Of a stretch of DNA of 64,000 bases, positions 36,818 through 46,321 are shown one piece after another; the stretch's first letter is position 1; each line of letters starts with the position of its first letter. The DNA is from Candidatus Hodarchaeota archaeon (GTDB taxonomy: Archaea; Asgardarchaeota; Heimdallarchaeia; Hodarchaeales; YT1-039). Location: NCBI GenBank assembly GCA_016840025.1, contig JAEOTF010000074.1, positions 5,351-69,350 of the forward strand, in the 5' to 3' direction. The position numbers and the translations under genes are program-made. Below the pieces are notes generated by a model. That model ran no database searches. It had not been told where the DNA came from and saw nothing but the letters and a program-made list of their open reading frames with translations.

Positions 36818-37873
36818 ATGAATATGTCATTAACTGAAACTACGCGTCCTGCTTTTGCGTTTAAGGCGTTGCCTGACGATAAAGTGCGATGTGATGTGTG
36901 TCATAGGCACTGTACACTCGCCTCCGGGGAAATTGGATTCTGTAATACTCGTCAAAATATTGATGGTAAATTATATACTCTTGTATATGGTGATATTCAA
37001 GCACTAAGTGTTAATCCTATTGAAAAGAAACCCTTATTTCACTATTTTCCTGGATCTTTTGCTACTACAGTTGGAACAAATGGCTGTAACTTCACTTGTC
37101 CTTATTGTCAAAATTGGCATTTGTCAAAGCGTTCTCCCAATGCTCAACACAAACAATACACTTCCCCGAGCGAGCTCCTTGATTTTAGTCTACGACGACA
37201 AGTAGAAGGGATATCAATCTCCTTTAATGAACCTACAATGCTTTTAGAATATGCTTTAGACGTGTTCAAATTAGCTCACAAGCATAATCTCTACTGTATG
37301 TTTGTAACCAATGGTTATATGACCAAAGAAGCTCTTCAAGCGTTGTTAGATGTGGGGATGACAGGAATGACGGTAACTGTGAAAGGCGCGGGTGAAGCTG
37401 TCCAAAAGTACTGTAAAGCAAATGTAGATCATGTTTGGGCGAATCTCAAACATGCGTTGCAAAGTAATATCTGGTGTGAAGTAGTAACTCTCGTTGTTCC
37501 CTCCATCAACGATGACGAGAATTCTCTTCGTGAAATTGCTCAACGGGTTCGAAAAGATCTTGGTGAGAATATCCCTCTCCATTTTACCCGATATCATCCT
37601 GATTATCAGTTTAACCAACCCGCGACTCCTGTTAAGACACTAGAACTCGCTCGTCAGATCGGAATGGAAGAAGGACTGAAGTTTGCCTATATCGGTAATG
37701 TTTCTGGTCATCCTTTTGAAGATACTTACTGCCCCTCATGCAGTAAACGTTTAATTCGCCGTTCTGTTTTTGAAGTGCTTGATAACCATCTTACCGAGAC
37801 AAATGAATGTCCTAAGTGTCACGAGTTAATTCCAGTCCGAAATGAAAAGAACGTTAAAAGAAGAGTTGAATAG
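36818..37873 (+). CDS. AmmeMemoRadiSam-system radical SAM enzyme
   Basis: 351 residues. The N-terminal Cys set CDVCHRHC and FCN (25, 28, 32, 42) precedes ALSVNPIEKKPLFHYFPG and the radical SAM motif GCNFTCPYC at 89-97. A C-terminal zinc ribbon has CPSC and CPKC. This is the radical SAM member of the AmmeMemoRadiSam set, whose other members (MEMO1-like and AMMECR1-like) are absent here. The reaction is not known to me. An HD hydrolase begins right after it. Confidence 0.9.
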   Translation: MNMSLTETTRPAFAFKALPDDKVRCDVCHRHCTLASGEIGFCNTRQNIDGKLYTLVYGDIQALSVNPIEKKPLFHYFPGSFATTVGTNGCNFTCPYCQNWHLSKRSPNAQHKQYTSPSELLDFSLRRQVEGISISFNEPTMLLEYALDVFKLAHKHNLYCMFVTNGYMTKEALQALLDVGMTGMTVTVKGAGEAVQKYCKANVDHVWANLKHALQSNIWCEVVTLVVPSINDDENSLREIAQRVRKDLGENIPLHFTRYHPDYQFNQPATPVKTLELARQIGMEEGLKFAYIGNVSGHPFEDTYCPSCSKRLIRRSVFEVLDNHLTETNECPKCHELIPVRNEKNVKRRVE

Positions 37874-37889
37874 TACAGGAGTGGAAATA

Positions 37890-38480
37890 GTGGAAATAAA
37901 CCCTTTAAACAACCAAATCCGCTTTATTATCGAATTAGATAAACTGAAAGAGGTTTATAGGCGAACATATCTTGTCAATGCTGACAGAAAAGAAAACTCA
38001 GCTGAACATTCTTGGCATTTAGCTTTGATGGCAATTCTCCTTAACGAGCATTCTAATGAGTCAATAGACCTGTTTCATGTTCTCAAAATGTTACTTATCC
38101 ATGATATCGTCGAAATTGATGCTGGAGATACTTTCTGTTACGATGAAACTGAAGACCTTGATAGAATGGAGCGGGAGCACAAGGCTGCAAATAGAATTTT
38201 TGCCTTATTACCCGAAAAACAGGCAGAGGAATTCCATGACCTTTGGAACGAATTTGAAGAACGTATTACAGCGGAAGCTAGATTTGCAGCAGCCCTCGAT
38301 CGTTTGATGCCTCTACTTCACAATTATTACACCCAAGGAAAATCGTGGCAGGAACATGGTGTAACTAGTGAGCGAGTACTCGCTCGAAACAGCCATATTA
38401 ACGATGGATCAAAGACCCTTTGGTATTTTGCTCGGGGACTCATTCAAGATGCCGTCAAAAGAAAATATCTACAAACATGA
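37890..38480 (+). CDS. HD-domain 5'-nucleotidase-like hydrolase (HDDC2/YfbR type)
   Basis: About 196 residues from a GTG at 37890. HD motifs are complete: NSAEHSWH, LIHDIVEID and ALDRLMPLL, as in HDDC2/YfbR 5'-deoxynucleotidases. A perfect AGGAG (37877-37881) is spaced eight bases from the GTG, so I prefer it to the ATG at 37842, which would overlap the radical SAM gene by 32 bases. The coupling to the AmmeMemoRadiSam gene is tight and suggests a joint function. It likely dephosphorylates deoxynucleoside monophosphates or a related compound. Confidence 0.88.
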   Translation: MEINPLNNQIRFIIELDKLKEVYRRTYLVNADRKENSAEHSWHLALMAILLNEHSNESIDLFHVLKMLLIHDIVEIDAGDTFCYDETEDLDRMEREHKAANRIFALLPEKQAEEFHDLWNEFEERITAEARFAAALDRLMPLLHNYYTQGKSWQEHGVTSERVLARNSHINDGSKTLWYFARGLIQDAVKRKYLQT

Positions 38481-38548
38481 GCTAGTAAAAAAGGATAAGT
38501 TAATTTTTTATAATGATACTAGAAATATAAGGTAGTTTCCTTTCGGGA

Positions 38549-39322
38549 ATGAGAAGTGATATTTTGCATACCTCTTTAGATTCATCTTGGTTAGATAATA
38601 GGAAATGGTCTTGGATTCCATTATTAACTACCCCTACGATTTTTATTGCGAGTGGATTAGTTTTTTTGGTATTTATTCTTTCTGATGATAGATATAAACA
38701 CAGAGAGACATTAATTATTGTATTTTATCTTGTCCTATTCATTCTTACTTTAGTTAGCGCAATTTATCTTTTTTTCGTTCGTTTAGATCATCTTGCTGGA
38801 TTGATTACTGCAGTTTTTTCGAGTAATTTCGCATATATCCTCAACGGTTATGAAAATATGGAATTAGGCCACAATTCCACTTACAATCACCCTTTCGAGA
38901 TTATTGGTAATTCCCTAGCAATTTGGTCTGTGATCGCCTGTCTCTTTAATGTTAGTCCTGGAGTACTAAGGGCGTCAAAACAGGCGTTTTTTCTCTCTAA
39001 CTTTGAAAAGAATGAAAAAATGGAAATTGTAATGATTTTAGGTGTGTGTATTACTACTGTCCCTATTTTTACAGTCACTGTTCTTATCGTTGACCAAATA
39101 GTTATTCCAGAGCCTGTGATAGTCTTCCTTTTTCAGTTTTGGATACTATATCTACCAATAGCATTTGCTTTCTTTCTTGGGATAGCATGGGTGGTTGGCA
39201 GACCTTATCCTGAAGATGCTCTAAAAATTAGTACCTGGATTAAAACCGTAATTATTATCTATCTTCTGAATTTTATATGTTTCTTAATTTCATTTGAGGC
39301 ACTTTCCACTCATAGCATTTAA
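38549..39322 (+). CDS. Multi-pass membrane protein
   Basis: 257 residues with about seven hydrophobic helices and short loops. No family recognised. The first helix follows a charged N-terminal segment of about 25 residues. It may share a transcript with the HD hydrolase, 68 bases upstream. Confidence 0.6.
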   Translation: MRSDILHTSLDSSWLDNRKWSWIPLLTTPTIFIASGLVFLVFILSDDRYKHRETLIIVFYLVLFILTLVSAIYLFFVRLDHLAGLITAVFSSNFAYILNGYENMELGHNSTYNHPFEIIGNSLAIWSVIACLFNVSPGVLRASKQAFFLSNFEKNEKMEIVMILGVCITTVPIFTVTVLIVDQIVIPEPVIVFLFQFWILYLPIAFAFFLGIAWVVGRPYPEDALKISTWIKTVIIIYLLNFICFLISFEALSTHSI

Positions 39323-39378
39323 AACGGAATCCAATATTTTATCTAACGACTTCTTTGAATCAGAACAGGACTCAGATG

Positions 39379-40197
39379 CTAGACCGAGTTCTCTGTAAAC
39401 CAATCTATAATTCTTCGAGCAATACTGATTTTCCCTGGTATTAGCGGGAGGTTATTTGCTGTAAACCATCCCGCTTCATTAATTTCCGTTTTATCAATCG
39501 TAATTGTTCCTTTTGCGTAATCCGCAAGAAATCCAATCATCAGAGAGTCAGGAAAAGGCCAAGCCTGGCTTCCGAAATAGCGGACATTCTTAACCTCGAT
39601 TCCAACCTCTTCTTTGACTTCCCTTCGTACACATTCTTCCAACGTCTCTCCTGGTTCAACGAACCCAGCAAGGACGCTAAAGATATTTGAACGGAAGCGG
39701 GTTCCATTGGCTAGGAGAATTTTATCATCTTTCAAGACACCTACGATGATAGCAGGTGAAATTCGAGGAAAATTAAGGAGACCGCATTGAGGACACATCT
39801 TTACCCGTTCTTCGAGATTGATTTCCGTTAGAGTACCGCATCGTCCACAATATTGCGTTTGTCTATCCCAATTCATGAATTGAAAGGCTCGTCCTGCAAT
39901 CCAAAGCAGACTATCTGCTAACAAACCGTATAATCTTCTCAGACTTAAGAAATCCATATTTTCGGGTGGATTACTTTCTAGAGGAACTTCTACGAAATAG
40001 CAGGGGTAACCATTTAGTACTCCAAAATAACGTGTTTGAATTGCGGTTAGCTTTAAATCCGTGATCTCTTTTATAAGCGGGAGTGTGGCTGACTCATCTA
40101 TCAATTGAACCAATAAATCATTTTTCCGAAATATAAACCAATTATAAGGTGGACCAGTTTCTGATGATGACTTCATTTCGTACTTAAACTGCATCAT
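39379..40197 (-). CDS. nudC: NADH pyrophosphatase (NudC)
   Basis: 272 residues. The zinc ribbon Cys are 117, 120, 135 and 138. The Nudix box runs from G178 to I200 with REVKEEVG, and SQAWPFPDS (210-218) is the NudC-specific motif for NAD(H) (usual form SQPWPFPxS). It hydrolyses NAD(H) to NMN(H) and AMP, and in other organisms removes NAD caps from RNA. It reads away from the htrA/integrase scar. Length and domains are complete. Confidence 0.93.
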   Translation of the reverse strand: MMQFKYEMKSSSETGPPYNWFIFRKNDLLVQLIDESATLPLIKEITDLKLTAIQTRYFGVLNGYPCYFVEVPLESNPPENMDFLSLRRLYGLLADSLLWIAGRAFQFMNWDRQTQYCGRCGTLTEINLEERVKMCPQCGLLNFPRISPAIIVGVLKDDKILLANGTRFRSNIFSVLAGFVEPGETLEECVRREVKEEVGIEVKNVRYFGSQAWPFPDSLMIGFLADYAKGTITIDKTEINEAGWFTANNLPLIPGKISIARRIIDWFTENSV

Positions 40198-40385
40198 TTT
40201 ACCTCTTCTATTTCTCCACGGAAAAGTGGTAAACGGATTTTTAATCTTTAATAAGCTCTCTTTTTATCCGTAATAGTGTTGTATATAATTTTATTCTTTT
40301 TCATCCATACTTTTGGGCAGTTAAGAGTCTATCTCAACTATGGAGCTGTTTGAAGGTCGATATATGTCTCAAAATACTTCTGCTG

Positions 40386-40703
40386 TCAGTAAACTCTTAA
40401 TTTTAAGACTTCTCCCACATTTTTTTCCATGATTTTTTGACGAAGTTCTTCCATATTGCTTATCGGGGCATCATCCATCGCAACAATAACATCTCCAGAT
40501 TTAATACCTGCCTTTGATGCGGGCCCTCGTGGTACTTGCACAGTTAATGCACCCTTTTTGATAGACAGCCGATAATAAGAAGCCAACCCTGGATTTAGAG
40601 AAACTCCGACTATTCCCATCCATGGTGTGCTTATGGTGCCTGTTTTAACTAACTCCTCAAAAGCATTTTTAACGCCATCCACTGCAATCGCAAATCCTAT
40701 GCC
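40386..40703 (-). pseudogene. Truncated HtrA/DegP-like serine protease (PDZ part only)
   Basis: The frame holds the C-terminal end of an HtrA protease: codons reading GIGFAIAVDGVKNAF, then a linker and a PDZ domain (GPASKAGIKSGDVIVAMDD). An in-frame TAG lies just upstream at 40704-40706 and the catalytic trypsin-like domain is missing. The remnant is 98 residues from its first GTG. The truncation coincides with a 14-bp direct repeat and with the start of integrase-like sequence on the other strand, so a recombination or insertion event removed the protease part. Confidence 0.75.
40677..40690. repeat. 14-bp direct repeat, copy 1 (in htrA remnant)
   Basis: ATCCACTGCAATCG, within the htrA remnant. 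An identical copy lies at 40717-40730; the copies are 40 bases apart. The second copy ends where integrase-like coding begins. Confidence 0.75.
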
Positions 40704-40716
40704 CTAGTTCCATTAA

Positions 40717-40730
40717 ATCCACTGCAATCG
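40717..40730. repeat. 14-bp direct repeat, copy 2 (integrase junction)
   Basis: Identical to 40677-40690. It may be a short target or crossover duplication. Confidence 0.75.
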
Positions 40731-41269
40731 AACGTAGATGCTTAATAAATGTCAAGCGTAAGGGGAATAAACATAAAAAACCTCAAAAATTTATTATGCT
40801 TGATGAAAAAACCATTTATGCTTTAAAACTATGGTTAGATTACCGAAAGAAATTCCATCCTGAAATAGAGAACGATCCTGTTCTTTCACAATTCGTTTTT
40901 CCTTATCGTTCTGCTTCATTTTTACCTGAATTAACAAAACAACATTTTAAATATTTAAAGGATAAATTACTCCCAAGTTACAAAAAGAGGAGAAAAATGA
41001 AGCTAAATAAAGGTAAACCTGTTTCTCCTCGTTTGGAAAGGGAGATTGCATTACTAGAAAAGCTCATCAAAAATGGTGCCATTACACCACATCAATTGAG
41101 AACTTCTTGGGATACATATGCTGCTGAAAATGGAATGCGTGATTATTTAAGAAGGTTTCACCTAAACCATCATCTGAAAGGCATGGATCAGGTCTATGTC
41201 AAGATCAGGTACGAGACATACAGCAAGGAGTTCGATCGAGCTGCTCCCAAGTTCAACATTGTGGTTTAG
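40730..41269 (+). pseudogene. Truncated tyrosine recombinase (integrase), C-terminal half
   Basis: From about 40730 the frame reads INVKRKGNKHKKPQKFIML and on into the catalytic domain of a tyrosine recombinase. H99-x-x-R102 (in TPHQLRTSW), a later His in FHLNHH, and the nucleophile candidate Y134 (numbering from the ATG at 40796) are visible. The N-terminal DNA-binding arm and the first catalytic Arg are absent; htrA sequence lies there instead. The mobile-element remnant is probably inactive. Confidence 0.65.
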
Positions 41270-41629
41270 GGATACTATTGCCCAAAGATCAAAACAAGGT
41301 GAAAGAATGTAGTAGTAGTAGAGAGTAAAAAATCACAGGAACTGTTCTCTTTATATGATTTCACACCCGACATTAAAATAACAAAGAAAAACCGTAGAAC
41401 TATGTCTTTACCATTTTACGTTCTGCGTAGGCTTAATAAATATAAAAATGATAACAATTTAGATTCCTATAGCCATTAGTTATTAACTAAATGACAACTA
41501 CCGATCTATTTGCATTAATTTATAGAATCTAAGACAGCTAATATGACTCTTACAACTGACCTCTATTTTATAGATAAAAAGAAAAAAAGAAAATATTGTC
41601 CAATATACTGGGTTCAAGTCAAATTTCGT
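41270..41629. other. Intergenic region with a start-less coding-like stretch
   Basis: Between the recombinase remnant and the cytochrome-like gene. From 41303 to a TAG at 41477-41479 a plus frame reads like protein (includes SQELFSLYDFTPDIKI) but has no ATG, GTG or TTG before the coding part. It may be another fragment of the mobile element. The rest is AT-rich without features. Confidence 0.35.
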
Positions 41630-42223
41630 TTATACAAAAGTCCTAAACAAAAAAAGTGCTATAATAACAGGGATGGACAGGACACTAATCAGAAATTCAA
41701 GAATTTCTGAACTTGATTCATCTGTCGAGGTACTACGGGCTCTTCTACCACCTGGGGGATCATGGAAGTAGGAATGGCAGGCATCACTACAGTATGTGTG
41801 GTTACCCTCTGGTGTATCGATTGTTCTTAAATCACTACCAGCGTTATGACAGGCAGCAGCTTCACAGCCATAACCAAGTCCGCTTGAAGAGTTGTGGTGT
41901 GGAAATGATACGTTTGCACTTAAGACTGCTGAGTAGATTGTAACATTGGGTGTATGACATCCTTCACAGCTACCAGCTGTTATCTCAGTCAAGTGACAAC
42001 TTGAACAGTTTACGTCCCCAACGTCAGAAGGAGCTCTATTATGGAAATAGATAGGCTCTGGATGAACTGAATCTACTGGACCTTCTGGTTCTGTTGTTTC
42101 TGGTCCTGGTTGCAAAATGAAGAAGGTTCCAATCAATAATGGGAGAATTACGAACCAGCTCATAATGAAGATTCTCTTTTTGTTGGCAATAATCGTCTGT
42201 TTTAATTGTTCCTGAGAAACCAA
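41630..42223 (-). CDS. Membrane-tethered multihaem cytochrome c-like protein A
   Basis: 197 residues with an N-terminal membrane helix (about 19-38) and a C-terminal helix (about 174-196). Between them are four haem-like sites: CSSCH (73-77), CEGCH (86-90), an expanded CX4CH at 120-126 and a CX3CH at 145-150. Histidine pairs such as FPHHN could supply distal ligands. The two ends would be inside and the haems outside. The paralog is divergent at 42386. Only the CxxCH sites are canonical; haem attachment at the wider sites needs proof. Confidence 0.7.
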   Translation of the reverse strand: MVSQEQLKQTIIANKKRIFIMSWFVILPLLIGTFFILQPGPETTEPEGPVDSVHPEPIYFHNRAPSDVGDVNCSSCHLTEITAGSCEGCHTPNVTIYSAVLSANVSFPHHNSSSGLGYGCEAAACHNAGSDLRTIDTPEGNHTYCSDACHSYFHDPPGGRRARSTSTDESSSEILEFLISVLSIPVIIALFLFRTFV

Positions 42224-42385
42224 GCGAATTACCCCTAGGTACTATGCGATAATGTTACATAGTTTAACATTTAAACCTTTTTTTCATTACAATAAAAAGG
42301 TAATTTTCTGTATAGAAGTCACAAATAATAACTAAATAATAGAATCTAAAATGTTAACAACATTAAATTAAAGGTGTTAATTCCT

Positions 42386-43042
42386 GTGAATGACCAGAAG
42401 GATAGAAATAATGCCATTAATAGTGATGAAAAATCATTTCATGCCCTTAATAATTCTCAGAAAAGGCTATTGCTATTAATCTGGTTTATAATACCCATAC
42501 TCGTTTTTAGTTTTCTGTTTACACCTGTTATTTTCAACGGTCACTTCGTTCCTTTTGATGTTTCTTCTCCAAAAGCCGCTCCTCAGACACCAGAGAATTG
42601 TACGGATTGCCACATACAACCAATAACCGCTACTCATTGTGAGGACTGTCATAATGGAACATTTGCAGTACTACCAAACACAACTTTACTTGCTGGAAAT
42701 GTAAATTTCCTCCATCACAACGTGCCCGATGGAACAAGATATTTATACTGTAATGATTCAAATTGTCATGGTGCAAGCAGTGATTACCGCTTTGTTGATC
42801 ACCAAGCAGTAAATATGACTGAATACTGTGATAACCCTGGTTGTCACAGTACTGGATCAAAAACAGATAACTATAATCCAGCACCAGGTCAGTGCGGGGA
42901 ATGTCACTTAAGTAATCCGAAGACCAGAGCTAGACCCACAACGGATGATAGAACAGTAGAACACACGCTGATTTTATCTGGACTTCTCATTCTTCTCATA
43001 ACAGTTGGAGTCATAGTAATTATCCGTTTTATTATCCTGTGA
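42386..43042 (+). CDS. Membrane-tethered multihaem cytochrome c-like protein B
   Basis: About 218 residues with the same design as protein A. A helix near 32-52 and a C-terminal helix near 199-221 (numbering from the GTG at 42374) bracket five sites: CTDCH (76-80), CEDCH (89-93), CX4CH at 126-132, CX4CH at 152-158 and CGECH (174-178). The order, the FLHHN turn and spacing match protein A, so the two arose by duplication. GTG at 42386 with AAGGTG nine bases ahead is the preferred start. No partner oxidoreductase lies nearby. Confidence 0.7.
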   Translation: MNDQKDRNNAINSDEKSFHALNNSQKRLLLLIWFIIPILVFSFLFTPVIFNGHFVPFDVSSPKAAPQTPENCTDCHIQPITATHCEDCHNGTFAVLPNTTLLAGNVNFLHHNVPDGTRYLYCNDSNCHGASSDYRFVDHQAVNMTEYCDNPGCHSTGSKTDNYNPAPGQCGECHLSNPKTRARPTTDDRTVEHTLILSGLLILLITVGVIVIIRFIIL

Positions 43043-43425
43043 CAAGTATTAAGTTGTATCTAGACTAAAGAAATATAATAATTGTGGCAACCCTGCTGTT
43101 AGTAGTCGTGGTAAGCTCCCGCAACTGAAGTACAATTAGTTAGTAACTAAAAACAATGAATGATGATTGGTGAAACCTTCTTCGTTATTTTACGAATCTT
43201 CTAATAGTTTTTCAAGTACTTATAGTCTACTTCGCTCATCTTCTTAATATCTCATCAATTTGTTTAAAGAAGAGATTATTTATTGTTAAGATAAATACAA
43301 GTCCTTTTGACATTCTACAAATAAGGCAGCATAAAGACAATCCTCAGCAAAAATTGTGAAAACTTACATTCCTAGCTAATAGGACTGAAAATATTTGGCA
43401 CCTGTCTTCTCAGGAGCATTGAACC
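43043..43425. other. Intergenic region, no gene seen
   Basis: 383 bases, AT-rich with no protein-like frame. A GGAG at 43413-43416 belongs to the next gene's TTG start. Confidence 0.5.
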
Positions 43426-44202
43426 TTGCGTGGCATAAAATGTTGTGTTTTTGAACGTCCTCTTAGTTTTTCAGATGTGATAGAGAAAGTACAACAGATT
43501 TCGTTGAGTTCACTCTCTTCCTACTATGAACAGCTGGGAGATGCGCGGCGTATCAAGGCTTTAGCGTCTAAATTTAAACGGATTCGTGATTTTAAGATCG
43601 TAAAAGATACTCAATTTAATGAAAAAGATCTTACCGGTTTTCTTTTATCTTATGAGTTTCAACAACGGGTTCGAGTAATACAAAGGGACAATAGAAGCTT
43701 TCAAACCACTTGGATTCCCTATACAACTCCTTTATGGTGGAGAACAGACACCTCTTTCATTTATGTGCCTGATGTGCCATGGGCTCCATTTCTCATCATC
43801 ATTCTGGAGTCCCTATCAAGAACTCTTTTTGGTTCTCCTACAGCAGTAAAAAGGCGTGTATTCTCTAAAGAACAGTTTATACGCCTCATGGACCTGGCGC
43901 TTGAGCGAGATCCTTTATTCCCCTCAGCAAATTTAACTCGTGCCGTATTTAAGCGTGTGAAGATAGGAAAAAGTATCATGCCCGAATTAAACATGCAACA
44001 TCCTCAACTACAGGATCAGCCTTTTTTTCATCGTTCTCTGAAGAATGCTGAAGTATGGAATGCTGTAAGTTATGTTGTTTCAAGCCAGCTCGGTATATCT
44101 GTTTCTCTTCGGTTGGATACCAAAGGAAATCTTCTTATTTATAAGAAAGGAATATCTATGAGTTTTTTAAATGATTTATTTCGTGTATTAGAAAAAGTCT
44201 AA
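43426..44202 (+). CDS. Hypothetical protein
   Basis: 258 residues, unrecognised. The start is a TTG with GGAG nine bases ahead. The mid-part has the aromatic-rich TPLWWRTDTSFIYVP and a hydrophobic stretch (WAPFLIIILESLSR) that could pack on a membrane. The rest is basic and alpha/beta in pattern. No catalytic motif is seen. It converges on the LVIVD gene with four bases between. Confidence 0.6.
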   Translation: MRGIKCCVFERPLSFSDVIEKVQQISLSSLSSYYEQLGDARRIKALASKFKRIRDFKIVKDTQFNEKDLTGFLLSYEFQQRVRVIQRDNRSFQTTWIPYTTPLWWRTDTSFIYVPDVPWAPFLIIILESLSRTLFGSPTAVKRRVFSKEQFIRLMDLALERDPLFPSANLTRAVFKRVKIGKSIMPELNMQHPQLQDQPFFHRSLKNAEVWNAVSYVVSSQLGISVSLRLDTKGNLLIYKKGISMSFLNDLFRVLEKV

Positions 44203-44205
44203 CTA

Positions 44206-45357
44206 CTAAATCCTCCTATATTTTTCATTTTTTTGTAATAGAGCAATTATTCCAAGGCCTATAATAAAATAGACCAACTCAAACCCAAACGCAGTAGAAG
44301 AAGAACTAGAAGACTCAAGTGCAGTTGAAGAAGAAGTAGAGGATTCAAGTGCAGTTGAAGAAGAAGTAGAAGATGGGAGATTCTTTATCTGAATTATTTG
44401 AATAATACCACCACTTTGTAGCAAATAGGCATACTCTTTGACTACATTTACACCAAAGATCCTATTACCGCTGTATGAACCACACAAGGTGGGATTAAGT
44501 GGGTTTTTAACGTCCAGAATTTTCAACCCTTCATCATAATCACAAACAAAAACATAATCGTCCTTTTTAACGACTCCAATCCCCCTGCTAATATTCTGGT
44601 ATTCACCTCTTAGAACAGGATTTGACGGATCATTTGCATCTATAGTTTTAAATCCGCCATCAGTCCCACATGAGGCGTATACAATATTATCCTCAACATC
44701 AATACCCCTTACAATATCTCCATCGTTATACATTCCTATTAACTGAGGATTACTGGCGTTACTAATATCTAGAATTAATAAACCTGCAGTATAATCGGCC
44801 ACGAATGCAGTATTGTTAATACAGCAGATATTAATGCCAGAAACTATATCATAATGACCGACTTTTGTAATGTTAGTTGGATCACTAACATAAAGCACTG
44901 CAAATTCTGACTCATCTACTGAAGCATAACAAAATGAATCTTGTACAAATAGGTCTGTGACATCTCTCCCATTGAAATAAGTAGCGATTTTTTGTGGATT
45001 CCTAGGATCAGAAATATCATACACCTCTAAACCATCATCAAGGTCAGCAACGAAAGCAAAATTTCCTTTTACATGAATACCATGACTGGTTCCAGTATCT
45101 AATTTTTCTCCTATCTTTTGAGGATGATTGGGGTTAGAAACATTGTAAATCAACAGACCAAGGTGATCTGCTACATATAAGGTATCATTTATGATCTGAA
45201 TATCTATTGCTACACCACCCGTTTGTATTTCACTAATCTTAATCAGTTCTAGTTCAAAAGAAGTGCTATCACCAGAAACGTGAGGAATAGTTGCAATTAG
45301 AAGCAGACATAACATATTGATGAAGAAGAATTGTTGGGATTTTTTCAATACCATCAC
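44206..45357 (-). CDS. LVIVD-repeat surface protein
   Basis: 383 residues with an N-terminal signal peptide (about 8-29), a body of about seven LVIVD-type repeats (AFVADxxxGLxIxDISxPxNPQxIGxY) forming a probable seven-bladed propeller, then a Ser/Thr/Ala-rich linker built of a 10-residue repeat and a hydrophobic tail ending YRRI. This is the general design of archaeal surface proteins carried by an anchor or archaeosortase signal. A Ser/Thr-rich linker suggests O-glycosylation. Ligand unknown. Confidence 0.82.
   Translation of the reverse strand: MMVLKKSQQFFFINMLCLLLIATIPHVSGDSTSFELELIKISEIQTGGVAIDIQIINDTLYVADHLGLLIYNVSNPNHPQKIGEKLDTGTSHGIHVKGNFAFVADLDDGLEVYDISDPRNPQKIATYFNGRDVTDLFVQDSFCYASVDESEFAVLYVSDPTNITKVGHYDIVSGINICCINNTAFVADYTAGLLILDISNASNPQLIGMYNDGDIVRGIDVEDNIVYASCGTDGGFKTIDANDPSNPVLRGEYQNISRGIGVVKKDDYVFVCDYDEGLKILDVKNPLNPTLCGSYSGNRIFGVNVVKEYAYLLQSGGIIQIIQIKNLPSSTSSSTALESSTSSSTALESSSSSSTAFGFELVYFIIGLGIIALLQKNEKYRRI
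44291..44376. repeat. 30-bp tandem repeat in the linker of the LVIVD gene
   Basis: About 2.8 copies of a unit beginning GCAGTTGAAGAAGAAGTAGA. On the coding strand it gives the Ser/Thr/Ala/Leu/Glu linker repeat. Copy number could vary between strains. Confidence 0.8.
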
Positions 45358-45607
45358 GCCTTTTTTAGTTTCTATTAGGTTGATTTTCAGTAAGATGGAG
45401 AAGAATTCATAAAGGAGGCAGGTATTTCCATTAATGGAAGCATTTTTTCATCCGTTATAGGTGACAAACCTCTATTATTAACAGCTGAAACACCCAGAGA
45501 TTAATTCTTATACACATACTCGAATAAAAAAGAGTAAAAGGTTGTAGAAAGAACGAAAAATTAATTCGTTTATTTGAAAAAATCTAGTTACTAAGGCATG
45601 CAATTAC

Positions 45608-46318
45608 CTAACTCAATATTATACCTGTTTTTGTTACAAATTCCTCGAAAGTTGGGTAAATGGATTGGATTCTTCCATTTGCGAGGTATGCAATGTTATC
45701 GACTCGTTTCATTAAACTGGGATCATGTGTTGCAACAAGTATGGTTCTTCCCTCTCGTATATGTTCAATAAGGTCTAAAAGTTCTGGAATTCCCCACGGA
45801 TCGATCCCCAACGTTGGTTCATCTAGAATTAATAATTGTGGCTTCATAGCGATAACACCACTAATCGCAACTCGTTTTTTCTCTCCAAATGATAGTTTGG
45901 TGGTGATTCTATCTTTTAAGTGGGACACTCCAGTTGCTTGGAGAGCTTCTTCCACGAGTTTTTCAACTTCTTCCCCGCTTTTTCCTTGATTTCTTGGTCC
46001 AAAGGCTACATCATCTTTTACTATAGGAAAAAACACTTGATCGTCGGGATTTTGAGCTACTACTCCTACCAACTTTTGAATAACTTTTCGTGTGTCCTTT
46101 TTTAGACGATTTCCAAATATTTCTATCTCTGATTCATTAGATGGCAGGATTAATCCATTCAGGTGTTTCAAAAGAGTAGTTTTTCCTGAGCCATTTTTAC
46201 CTGCTAAGGCTACATAACCTCCTTCTTCAATGTCAAGGGAAAGTTGCTGAAGTACTCGTATCTGAGAGGTATAAGAAAAATCAAGATTTCTGATTTTCAC
46301 TGCGAACAATTCAATCAC
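45608..46318 (-). CDS. cbiO: ECF-type ABC transporter ATPase (CbiO/NikO)
   Basis: 236 residues. Walker A is GKNGSGKTTL (about 40-49), the Q-loop is VVAQNPDDQVF, the signature LSFGEKKRV, Walker B LLILDEPT, and the switch His is in ATHD. It powers the metal importer formed with the CbiQ gene upstream (gap of three bases) and the CbiM and PDGLE genes. Because of the divergent nikR, nickel is the likely metal. Confidence 0.92.
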   Translation of the reverse strand: MIELFAVKIRNLDFSYTSQIRVLQQLSLDIEEGGYVALAGKNGSGKTTLLKHLNGLILPSNESEIEIFGNRLKKDTRKVIQKLVGVVAQNPDDQVFFPIVKDDVAFGPRNQGKSGEEVEKLVEEALQATGVSHLKDRITTKLSFGEKKRVAISGVIAMKPQLLILDEPTLGIDPWGIPELLDLIEHIREGRTILVATHDPSLMKRVDNIAYLANGRIQSIYPTFEEFVTKTGIILS

Positions 46319-46321
46319 TAC

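Noticed and set aside
41611..41620. GGTTCAAGTC, another T-loop-like string
   Set aside because: No matching stems upstream or downstream; it lies at the edge of a coding region.
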